Of a stretch of DNA of 7,132 nucleotides, positions 1-5,425 are shown one piece after another. The DNA comes from Bacillota bacterium (GTDB lineage Bacteria > Bacillota > Sulfobacillia > RBS10-35 > JAJYVN01). The stretch spans positions 1 to 7,132 of the forward strand of contig JAKAUG010000354.1 in assembly GCA_021827805.1 (NCBI GenBank), given 5' to 3'. The position numbers and the translations under genes are program-made. Position 1 is the first letter of the stretch. Every line of letters starts with the position of its first letter. The notes beneath the pieces were generated by a model that was not told where the DNA came from, made no database searches, and saw only the letters and a list, made by a program, of their open reading frames with translations.

Positions 1-77
1 TGCGCGATGGGGGGGCTGTTGCTCCAGCCGGTGTCCTTGAGGTCGCTCACGGGGTGGTTCGCCTCCGGCGCCGCCAT
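1..77 (-). CDS. Partial unidentified protein, N-terminal 25 codons
   Basis: Reading leftward from an ATG at 77-75, the frame stays open for 25 codons to the window edge, so the 3' end is missing. Every one of the 25 codons ends in G or C, as expected for real coding sequence in this genome and unlikely by chance at about 70% G+C. The peptide begins MAAPEANHPVSDLKD and includes TGWSNSPPI; I do not recognise it. The ATG has no Shine-Dalgarno sequence in front of it. An internal GTG at 50-48 has GGAGG (66-62) upstream at a rather long 11-nt spacing, so the true start could be there. It lies downstream of the lipoprotein gene on the same strand, but a strong hairpin between them suggests separate transcription. 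Function unknown. Confidence 0.4.
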   Translation of the reverse strand, partial: MAAPEANHPVSDLKDTGWSNSPPIA

Positions 78-78
78 C

Positions 79-120
79 CGTGGAGGCTGGTGTCGCGTGG
101 TCGTGCCGCCAGCCTCCACG
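79..120. repeat. 12-bp perfect inverted repeat
   Basis: CGTGGAGGCTGG at 79-90 is exactly complementary to CCAGCCTCCACG at 109-120, with an 18-nt loop. Read on the minus strand, the hairpin ends one base before the ATG of the partial gene at 77, and its 5' arm holds GGAGG paired to CCTCC. It could be a leader hairpin or an operator for that gene. No T-run flanks it, so a terminator role is not supported. Confidence 0.55.
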
Positions 121-299
121 TCCGCGGGCCCGCGCTCAGGCCAAGGGGCCGGTTACGGCTTTCGGGCCTTCACGTGCCCCTGGCGGAGGTGGAGCGTCGC
201 GCGCAGCCGCACCCTTCCCCAGGCCGCTGTCGTCGGGGGACAGGGTGCGCCCGCCAAGGATCGGCCGCTCGATGCAACCCGCTTGGGTCACCCGATCAG

Positions 300-315
300 C
301 AAACGATACCGTTTG
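300..315. promoter_or_regulatory. AT-rich palindrome, possible operator
   Basis: CAAACG (300-305) and CGTTTG (310-315) are a perfect 6-bp inverted repeat separated by ATAC. It is one of the few AT-rich spots in the left flank. The dyad with 4-bp spacer resembles a repressor binding site more than an RNA hairpin, and it lies between the lipoprotein terminator and the partial gene at 1-77. No family can be assigned. Confidence 0.3.
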
Positions 316-325
316 TGACGCGAAG

Positions 326-361
326 GCACGGAGCGCGGCGACGCAGGGCCGCGCTCCGTGC
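326..361 (-). terminator. Strong hairpin after the lipoprotein gene
   Basis: GCACGGAGCGCGGC (326-339) and GCCGCGCTCCGTGC (348-361) form a perfect 14-bp stem with an 8-nt loop. It starts about 30 bases past the minus-strand stop codon at 394-392. An outer ACGCG (318-322)/CGCGT (370-374) pair could extend it. No U-tract follows on either strand, so it would be a U-less terminator, or a 3' end stabiliser, rather than a classic intrinsic terminator. Position after a stop codon favours termination. Confidence 0.55.
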
Positions 362-391
362 GGAACCGTCGCGTGGCGCCGTTCAGGGGGG

Positions 392-1186
392 TTAGCCCAG
401 AATCACCGTTCCCCAGTGTTGCGTGTTGGCGTGCCAATCCCCAGAACCCGAGGCCTGAGAGGGGTCGGCCTGCCAGACCAACTGGACCAAGCGGGTGCCC
501 GTGCTATCGCCGAAGTCTTGGCCCACGTCAAGTTGGTACTTCTGACCCGAGGCCGGTTGGCTCACCTTCAGCATGCCCCACGGGACGACGAGTTCCGTGT
601 AAAAGCCCTTGCCCTGCACTGTGTGTTCAAACGGGCTGGGCGGCGGGATGGCACTCACCCCGTTGCAGCCGCTGCGTTCCAGGACCCCCTTGGTCGTGAT
701 CGCCAACTGGTAGGTGGGATCGGAGGCCGAGACCGAGCAATAGTTGCCAGCGTGGTTGTCCAGCCCGGACACGCCGTACTCGGTCGTATCAGACTCCCAC
801 CACTGCCCGGCGGCATCGTTCGCCGCGTCCTCAAGTGGCCATGTCGCCGCGTAGACCCGGATGTACAGGTACGTCGGCGACCAGGCCGCCCAGAACTCGG
901 CGCTGTCGCCCTTGGGGGTCGTGCCGGTGTCGACCACGGCGATCGGGGTGGGCTGGATGTCCGCCCAGCACGCCCCGGTCGGGGAGAGGACCCCGCTCGA
1001 TGGTTCTTGGGGTGCCGTCAGGGTTGCCCCCTGAGCCGCACCCCCCTTGACGCACCCGCTCGCAGTGGATGTCGTGGTCGACGACTGCGCCGTGCTCTTG
1101 CCAGACCCTCCTCCAGACGTGGTCGAGCCACACCCTGCCATGAGGGTGGCGGCCAACCCGATCGCCACGATCTTCCCGGGTGCCAT
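392..1186 (-). CDS. Secreted lipoprotein with CBM9/DOMON-like domain
   Basis: This 264-residue protein opens with a short signal peptide ending in a lipobox, LMAGC, so Cys19 should be lipidated and the protein anchored to the outer face of the membrane. Residues 20-55 are a Ser/Thr/Gly linker. The rest resembles the family 9 carbohydrate-binding (CBM9/DOMON-like) beta-sandwich: AEFWAAWSPTYLYIRVY at 97-112, WWESDTTEYGV near 129-139 (compare W..DsvEi), and FYTELVVPWGML at 195-206, the strand before the conserved PW. CBM9-like domains bind sugars or, in some relatives, haem; the ligand here cannot be told. Four further cysteines (45, 73, 150, 174) could make two disulfides. The ATG at 1186 has AGGGGAG seven bases upstream. 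It is transcribed away from spoIIM and ends at TAA 394-392, with a strong hairpin following. The lipoprotein call is firm; the domain call is moderate. Confidence 0.8.
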   Translation of the reverse strand: MAPGKIVAIGLAATLMAGCGSTTSGGGSGKSTAQSSTTTSTASGCVKGGAAQGATLTAPQEPSSGVLSPTGACWADIQPTPIAVVDTGTTPKGDSAEFWAAWSPTYLYIRVYAATWPLEDAANDAAGQWWESDTTEYGVSGLDNHAGNYCSVSASDPTYQLAITTKGVLERSGCNGVSAIPPPSPFEHTVQGKGFYTELVVPWGMLKVSQPASGQKYQLDVGQDFGDSTGTRLVQLVWQADPSQASGSGDWHANTQHWGTVILG

Positions 1187-1193
1187 GTGTCAT

Positions 1194-1200
1194 CTCCCCT
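1194..1200 (-). promoter_or_regulatory. Ribosome binding site of the lipoprotein gene
   Basis: AGGGGAG on the minus strand lies 7 bases before the ATG at 1186-1184 and fixes that start, which also gives a correctly placed signal peptide. Confidence 0.7.
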
Positions 1201-1347
1201 GGTCCATCGGTGGGAGGATCTCCGTGCTCTTGTCCCCGAACGCAGAGAGCGCCCTTGCGTCCCTCGTCCCTGGTTCTCGCTACCTGCAACCTCCCATTTC
1301 GGGCTCGCCCCACGCTGGTCCTGCTGGGGCAGGGCGGCCTTGAACGG

Positions 1348-1379
1348 CCCCCCCCCTTCGCGGCATGCCATAAAGGGGG
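1348..1379. repeat. Nine-C tract and hairpin CCCCCTT/AAGGGGG
   Basis: A run of nine C at 1348-1356 is followed by TT. The segment CCCCCTT (1352-1358) pairs with AAGGGGG (1373-1379) across a 14-nt loop that itself contains the palindrome GGCATGCC (1362-1369). It lies about 165 bp upstream of the lipoprotein ATG, in its probable leader or promoter region. Role unknown. Confidence 0.4.
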
Positions 1380-1490
1380 CTTGGCGGGAGGAATACCCGG
1401 AAGAAGTGTGCAGCCCACGAATGTGGCGCGGAAGATGACGATATGGTGAAGAACCATGGCTTCCCAACGGGTGGTGCGCAACCCCTCTCT

Positions 1491-1547
1491 CGGCTGGATG
1501 GCACCCAGGCAAGGGCATCATCCGCCCAGCCGGAGGAACGGTGCCAT
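1491..1547. repeat. Two interleaved inverted repeats, possible pseudoknot
   Basis: CGGCTGG (1491-1497) pairs with CCAGCCG (1526-1532), and ATGGCACC (1498-1505) pairs with GGTGCCAT (1540-1547). All are perfect. The order a-b-a'-b' means the two stems either form a pseudoknot or exclude each other. The element lies about 230 bp upstream of spoIIM (plus) and about 300 bp upstream of the lipoprotein gene (minus), so it could act as a leader RNA for either. I matched it to no known riboswitch class. Confidence 0.4.
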
Positions 1548-1559
1548 GGGTCCAGCGGA

Positions 1560-1583
1560 GCAGCCTCGGCAGGTCGAGGCTGC
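1560..1583. repeat. 9-bp perfect hairpin
   Basis: GCAGCCTCG (1560-1568) and CGAGGCTGC (1575-1583) are perfectly complementary around a 6-nt loop. It follows the interleaved repeats by 12 bases. No T-run follows on the plus strand, so it is not a typical terminator; it may be part of the same folded element. Confidence 0.45.
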
Positions 1584-1766
1584 GCATCCCGGCCATCCCG
1601 GCACCCGCATTGGCCTCATCGCGGGGGAGGAACACGGCGGCGGCCGTGACGGCGGTCGGCACGTGGACGTCCTGTCCCCGTCGCACGGACATGCACATCG
1701 CCTGGAGGCGGCTCGTGGTCGAACCCTGTGGCATTGCGGACCGGCTGGCGCACATAGGGTGCCGCC

Positions 1767-1772
1767 GGAGGG
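1767..1772 (+). promoter_or_regulatory. Ribosome binding site of spoIIM
   Basis: GGAGGG ends 6 bases before the GTG at 1779 and decides this start over alternatives downstream. Confidence 0.7.
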
Positions 1773-1778
1773 ATCGCC

Positions 1779-2387
1779 GTGGGGCGGATCCGTGTGGGTG
1801 TGGTGCGCTGGCACCGCCCGGTGCCCCGTTGGACCTGGGTGGCGGCCTCCCTGGCGCTGATCGGGGGACTGGCCGCTGGCGCCGTCGTGGCCACGCTGCT
1901 GCCGCCCGCGCGGCAGGCGGTGCTGGGCGGCAGCGTGCTCCTGTATGCCCGCGCCCGGGCCGCCGGCCGGGTGCGGGTGCTCCGGCCCACGCTGCTGGCC
2001 TGGGTGCGAGCGGCCGCGCCGGTCTGGCTTGGGGGCTGGTGGGCCGGCGGCGGGGTGCCCGTCGTTCTGGGGGCACTCGGCCTGCACGGCTTCGCCCTGG
2101 GCCTGGGGCTTGGCGTGGCGGACGCGGCCGGTGGCCCCCGCGGCCTGGGGGAGGCGCTCCTGACGCTCTTGCCCGGTAACCTCCTGGCCCTGCCCGCCCT
2201 CATCTGGCTCGCGGTGCGGGCGCTGGTGAGCGCCCTGCGCCCTCCGACGCGCCCCCTGCCCGGGACGCCCTATCTCCTGGTCGGCCTGGGCATGCTGTGC
2301 GGGGTGGCCGCAGCCGCGGCCGCGGAGGCCACCCTGACGCCGGCGGTGCTTCGCCTGGCCTCGACGACCGGGGCCCTTCTGCCCTGA
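1779..2387 (+). CDS. spoIIM: Stage II sporulation protein M (SpoIIM family)
   Basis: A 202-residue polytopic membrane protein of normal SpoIIM length. In sporulating Firmicutes SpoIIM sits in the mother-cell membrane and organises the SpoIID-SpoIIM-SpoIIP peptidoglycan-degrading complex that drives engulfment. Hydrophobic segments are seen at about 21-42, 78-113 (probably two), 123-150 and 164-192. Family hallmarks are the LLTLLPGNLLALPAL stretch at 127-141 (compare the family's LP.NLl.iPAl) and EATLTPAVL at 183-191, matching the C-terminal E...tP motif. It starts with GTG, backed by GGAGGG at 1767. It is rich in Ala, Gly and Leu, as expected from the base composition. SpoIIM relatives also exist in non-sporulating bacteria, but xerD close by is the usual Firmicutes neighbour. 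It heads the plus-strand gene cluster; in relatives it is SigmaE-controlled, though no convincing SigmaE promoter could be picked out here. Confidence 0.8.
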   Translation: MGRIRVGVVRWHRPVPRWTWVAASLALIGGLAAGAVVATLLPPARQAVLGGSVLLYARARAAGRVRVLRPTLLAWVRAAAPVWLGGWWAGGGVPVVLGALGLHGFALGLGLGVADAAGGPRGLGEALLTLLPGNLLALPALIWLAVRALVSALRPPTRPLPGTPYLLVGLGMLCGVAAAAAAEATLTPAVLRLASTTGALLP

Positions 2388-2444
2388 CCCCGTTCCCGCC
2401 CGGGAGCAGGCGCCAGCACGGCCTGAGGCAGGACCAGAGCCCGA

Positions 2445-2459
2445 GGCGCGGAATGCGCC
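2445..2459. repeat. Small hairpin ahead of the ald ribosome site
   Basis: GGCGC (2445-2449) pairs with GCGCC (2455-2459) around GGAAT. It ends five bases before the GGAG of ald. The rest of the 87-bp spoIIM-ald gap shows no terminator, so read-through is likely. Functional meaning uncertain. Confidence 0.25.
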
Positions 2460-2474
2460 CGTCGGAGTGGTGAC

Positions 2475-3584
2475 ATGCGCATCGGCGTGCCCAGGGAGAC
2501 GAAGGCTGAGGAGCACCGGGTGGCCCTGACACCCGCGGCGGCACACGTGCTTGTTCGCGACGGTCATCGGGTGCTGATCGAGGAAGGAGCGGGGCTGGGC
2601 AGCGGCTTTGCGGACGCGGACTACCGCGCGGCGGGGGCGGACCTCGGATCGGCCGAGGATGCCTGGGCGGCGGAGTTGGTGGCAAAGGTCAAGGAGCCGC
2701 AGGAGGCCGAATACGGTTTCCTGCGGCCGAGCCTGGTGCTCTTCGGCTACCTGCACCTGGCGCCCAACCCAGGTCTGACGGAGGCCCTGCTGTCCGCCCA
2801 GATCGTGGGGGTGGGGCTCGAGACGGTCCAGCGGCAGGACCATACGCTGCCGCTGTTGGCGCCGATGAGCGAGATCGCCGGGCGCATGGCCGTGCAGGTC
2901 GGCAGCTACTTCCTGCAGCGTCCGCACGGCGGGCGCGGCGTGCTGCCCGGCGGCGTGCCTGGGGTCGCCCCGGCGCACGTCGTGGTCGTCGGCGGTGGCA
3001 CGGTGGGGCGGGGCGCGGCGCGCATCGCGGTCGGGTTGGGCGCGCGGGTCACGCTGCTCGACCTGGACGTGGACAGGCTGCGCGAGTTGGAGGAGCTGTT
3101 CGCCGGCCGCGTGGAGACTCTGGCCTCCCACCCGTGGACGGTGGCCTCCGCTGTGGCCCAGGCCGACCTGCTCGTGGGGGCGGTCCTGGTTCCTGGGGCG
3201 CGGGCGCCCCGCGTCGTCACGCGGGATATGGTGCGCACCATGGCCCCGGGCAGTGTGGTCGTCGACGTGGCGGTGGACCAGGGGGGCTGCGTGGAGACCT
3301 GCGACCACGCCACGACCCACCGCCGTCCCACCTACATGCGCGAGGGGGTCGTGCACTACGCGGTCGCCAACATGCCCGGCGCGGTGCCCCGCACCGCCAC
3401 CGAGGCCCTGGCCAACGCCACGCTGCCGTATCTGCGCCGGCTGGCCGTGCATGGCTGGCGGGCCGCGGCCCGGGCCGACGCGGCGCTCGGCCGTGGTATC
3501 AATGTCGCTCAGGGACAGCTGGTCTGCGCTCCGGTGGCCGAGGCGTTGGGACGGCCGTCCGTCGCCCTGCAGGAAGTGCTCTGA
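2475..3584 (+). CDS. ald: Alanine dehydrogenase
   Basis: This 369-residue enzyme interconverts L-alanine and pyruvate plus ammonia with NAD(H); it acts in the cytoplasm as a hexamer in known members. The family pattern is complete: MRIGVPRETK at the start, substrate-binding Arg15, the KVKEP motif with catalytic Lys73, His94 in GYLHLAP, Glu116, Met131, the GVLPGGVPGV loop at 155-164, the dinucleotide motif GGGTVG at 173-178 with acidic Asp196 at the end of the next strand (NAD rather than NADP), catalytic Asp268 in VDVAVDQGG, and NMPGAVPRT at 299-307. Length agrees with Bacillus Ald (about 378). The ATG at 2475 has GGAG seven bases upstream. In Bacillus subtilis ald is needed for normal sporulation as an energy source, which fits its place between spoIIM and xerD, although that adjacency is only suggestive. 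Confidence 0.95.
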   Translation: MRIGVPRETKAEEHRVALTPAAAHVLVRDGHRVLIEEGAGLGSGFADADYRAAGADLGSAEDAWAAELVAKVKEPQEAEYGFLRPSLVLFGYLHLAPNPGLTEALLSAQIVGVGLETVQRQDHTLPLLAPMSEIAGRMAVQVGSYFLQRPHGGRGVLPGGVPGVAPAHVVVVGGGTVGRGAARIAVGLGARVTLLDLDVDRLRELEELFAGRVETLASHPWTVASAVAQADLLVGAVLVPGARAPRVVTRDMVRTMAPGSVVVDVAVDQGGCVETCDHATTHRRPTYMREGVVHYAVANMPGAVPRTATEALANATLPYLRRLAVHGWRAAARADAALGRGINVAQGQLVCAPVAEALGRPSVALQEVL

Positions 3585-3604
3585 GCCGCGGGAGCCTGGG
3601 TGGC

Positions 3605-3612
3605 AGGGGGGG
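3605..3612 (+). promoter_or_regulatory. Ribosome binding site of xerD
   Basis: A purine block AGGGGGGG ends 7 bases before the GTG at 3620. The reading frame is open far upstream, through ald in another frame, so this site and the protein alignment decide the start. Confidence 0.55.
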
Positions 3613-3619
3613 TGCCGCG

Positions 3620-4588
3620 GTGCCGCAGCCGGAGGAGAAGAGGGCCCTCTTGACGGCCTTCGGCCAGTACCTGAGCGTCGAGCGCGGTCTGGCCCCGCTG
3701 ACGCGCCAGGCCTACGTGCGCGACGTGTCCGACTACCTCGGCGAATGCGGGGGGGGCGAGGACGGGACCCCGACTGTGTCCGAGGTCACGAACTACCTGG
3801 CCGGGCTGCGGCGGCTGGGGCGCGCGCCGAGCACGCTGGCGCGCCGCGTCTCCGCCCTGCGCTCGTTTGCCCGCTATCTTGAGGAGCTGCGCGGCCGGGA
3901 CGCCGAGGACGATCCCCTGGAGGGCGTCCCTCAGCCCGGGCGCCGTGCTGGCCTGCCCGAGGCGCTCTCCGTCTCCGAGGTCGAGTCCCTGCTCGGCGCC
4001 GTCGACGGCGTGGACGCGCGCGCGCTGCGCGACCGCGCGATGCTGGAGTTGGTGTACGCGAGCGGCCTGCGCGTCTCCGAGCTGGTGGGGCTGCGTGTGG
4101 GGGACGTGGATCTCGGACACCGGTTGGTGCGCTGCTATGGGAAGGGGGGCAAGGAACGTCTGGTGCCCTTTGGGCGGAGGGCCGCCAGCGCGGTGGATGC
4201 CTATCTGGACCAGGCGCGGCCTGGCCTGGCCCGCCTGGCCCGGGGCGCGGACCGGGACGTGCTGTTCTTGGGCCGGCGTGGGCGGGCTTTGACGCGGCAG
4301 GCGTTCTGGAAGATCATCAAACAGTATGCGCTCCGGGCCGAGGTGCTCGGGCGCGTGAGCCCCCACGTCATGCGCCACAGCTTCGCCACGCATCTGCTGG
4401 CGGGCGGCGCCGACCTGCGGGCGGTGCAGGAGCTGCTCGGACACGCGAACCTGGAGACCACGGAGATCTACACGCACCTGACGGCCGGTCACGTGCGCGC
4501 CGCGTACGACCGGGCGCACCCGCGCTCGGGGGCTCGCGGGGGATCCGCCGCCGAGAACGGGGGGGGCAAGCCACGGAACTCCATCTGA
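3620..4588 (+). CDS. xerD: Site-specific tyrosine recombinase XerD (XerC/D family)
   Basis: A 322-residue tyrosine recombinase; the XerC/XerD type resolves chromosome dimers at dif near the terminus. The N-terminal SAM-like core-binding domain covers about 5-95 (FGQYLSVERGLAPLTRQAY, then ARRVSALRSFARYL). The catalytic domain follows from about 112. All active residues are visible: Arg151 (ASGLRVSEL), Lys175 (YGKGGKER), His249 and Arg252 (SPHVMRHSFATHLL), His275 (LLGHANLETT) and the nucleophile Tyr284 (TEIYTHL). Spacing matches E. coli XerD closely. GTG at 3620 is the only start giving a normal N terminus and has a purine-rich site; the frame is open far upstream but that part shadows ald. About 20 Gly/Arg-rich residues (302-322) extend past the usual end. 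It lies 35 bp after ald and its TGA overlaps the proposed lgt start. XerC versus XerD cannot be fully separated by eye; the spoIIM neighbourhood favours XerD. Confidence 0.9.
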   Translation: MPQPEEKRALLTAFGQYLSVERGLAPLTRQAYVRDVSDYLGECGGGEDGTPTVSEVTNYLAGLRRLGRAPSTLARRVSALRSFARYLEELRGRDAEDDPLEGVPQPGRRAGLPEALSVSEVESLLGAVDGVDARALRDRAMLELVYASGLRVSELVGLRVGDVDLGHRLVRCYGKGGKERLVPFGRRAASAVDAYLDQARPGLARLARGADRDVLFLGRRGRALTRQAFWKIIKQYALRAEVLGRVSPHVMRHSFATHLLAGGADLRAVQELLGHANLETTEIYTHLTAGHVRAAYDRAHPRSGARGGSAAENGGGKPRNSI

Positions 4589-5397
4589 ACCCGTACGTGA
4601 TCCAGTTCGGCGCGTTTGGCATCCGCTGGTACGGCGTCTTCATGGCCATCTCGATGGGTATCGGGATCTATTTCTTCGTGCGTCGCGGGCTGGGCACGGG
4701 AGTGGACGAGGACACGCTGTACAACACGGCGCTCTTGGCCATCCTCGGCGGGGTGGTGGGGGCGCGGCTGGTCTACGTGTTGACGAACTGGTCGTACTTC
4801 GCCCATAACCCCGGTCAGGTGCTGCGGGTGGACCAGGGGGGCCTCGCCATCCACGGGGCGATCCTCGGCGGGCTGGTCGCGGGCATGTGGTATGCCTGGA
4901 GGCGCGCCCTGCCGTTCTGGGTCCTGGTCGACGGCATGGTGCCCGGGGCCTGCGTGGGCATCTTCCTGGTTCGCATCGGCAACATCTTCAACGGCGAGAT
5001 CCTGGGGCACCCCGCCGCGATCCTCGGGGGGCATCGGCATCCCGCCCAGGTCTATGAGATGATCTTCGCCCTCATGCTCTGGTTCCTGTACTGGTGGCAG
5101 GTGCGCCGGGACCGGGCCGACGGGGTCCTGTTCTGGACCTTCATGGTCGCCTACAGCGTGCTGCGCTTCATCAGTGAGCTCTTCCGCGACAACCCCCAGT
5201 ACCTGGTGCACTACACCAACCACACCCTGGGTATCGGCATCTTCACGCTGGAGCAGCTCTTCACCCCGCTGGTGCTGGGCATCTCCCTGGCGGCCCTGCG
5301 CTGGCGCCAGCGGCTGGATCTCCACACCCTCAGCCACGGACCGCGCTGGACGCCCGAGTTGGCCCAGGCACTGCGGAAGGGTGAGGTGAACGGCTAG
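4585..5397 (+). CDS. lgt: Prolipoprotein diacylglyceryl transferase, probable CTG start
   Basis: This integral membrane enzyme moves diacylglycerol from phosphatidylglycerol onto the lipobox cysteine of prolipoproteins, the first step of lipoprotein maturation. Counting from CTG 4585 it has 270 residues. The residues known to matter in E. coli Lgt are all present with near-identical spacing: Tyr16 (RWYG), His90 (AIHGAILGG), Arg130-x2-Asn133 (RIGNIFNGE), Glu138, Gly141, and Tyr190-x3-Arg194-x3-Glu198 (AYSVLRFISELF). Several hydrophobic helices run through about 17-32, 49-66, 88-106, 111-129, 157-172, 181-197 and 217-238. The first conventional codon is GTG 4597, but the family N terminus M-N-P-x-x-x-x-x-G-x-x-x-I-R-W-Y-G includes the codons for N and P just upstream, and the codon in the Met position is CTG. 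This CTG overlaps the xerD stop as CTGA, suggesting translational coupling. The loop between Glu138 and RHPAQ (151-155) is shorter than in most Lgt. Enzyme call firm; start moderately so. Confidence 0.93.
   Translation: MNPYVIQFGAFGIRWYGVFMAISMGIGIYFFVRRGLGTGVDEDTLYNTALLAILGGVVGARLVYVLTNWSYFAHNPGQVLRVDQGGLAIHGAILGGLVAGMWYAWRRALPFWVLVDGMVPGACVGIFLVRIGNIFNGEILGHPAAILGGHRHPAQVYEMIFALMLWFLYWWQVRRDRADGVLFWTFMVAYSVLRFISELFRDNPQYLVHYTNHTLGIGIFTLEQLFTPLVLGISLAALRWRQRLDLHTLSHGPRWTPELAQALRKGEVNG
5375..5389 (+). promoter_or_regulatory. Shine-Dalgarno-like purine block at end of lgt
   Basis: GGAAGGG (5375-5381) and GAGGTGA (5383-5389), the latter fully complementary to the 16S rRNA 3' end, lie inside the last lgt codons. 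This is the only good ribosome site near selA, yet it is 36 or more bases from the first GTG of selA (5426). It supports a selA start close to 5390 rather than 5426. Confidence 0.45.
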
Positions 5398-5425
5398 CGC
5401 CGATCCCCGCCGCCAGCTCCCTCCC

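Larger units (their letters stand above)
1187..1778. other. Divergent intergenic region, structured, no clear gene
   Basis: This 592-bp stretch separates the divergent lipoprotein and spoIIM genes and must hold both promoters. I could not pick a convincing -35/-10 pair for either. Open frames cross it on both strands, but none has a ribosome site, a recognisable product or a sensible end. It contains a nine-C run, several inverted repeats (listed separately), a tandem CATCCCGGC pair at 1585-1602, and a small ATGGT/ACCAT hairpin at 1443-1457. Weak codon-like G+C periodicity is seen around 1541-1755. Confidence 0.6.

Noticed and set aside
1240..1275. Minus-strand GGGACGCAAGGGC resembling part of the GEMM (c-di-GMP-I) riboswitch
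   Set aside because: The partner motifs (GCAAACC upstream, the tetraloop receptor and the second stem) are missing, so the match is probably chance.
80..1438. Long plus-strand open frame of 452 codons
   Set aside because: It lies antisense to the lipoprotein gene, has Arg/Pro/Gly-rich shadow composition, no ribosome site and no recognisable domain.
1710..1740. Minus-strand GGGTTCGACC as a tRNA T-loop
   Set aside because: The flanking bases do not form a T-stem, and no acceptor or anticodon stem could be found.
1731..1760. GCATTG and CATAGGGT as a SigmaE-like promoter for spoIIM
   Set aside because: Matches to the consensus are few, and the transcript would begin on top of the ribosome binding site.
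1518..3452. Long minus-strand open frame of 644 codons
   Set aside because: It is antisense to spoIIM and ald; His/Gln/Arg/Pro-rich composition is typical of shadow frames in high-GC DNA.
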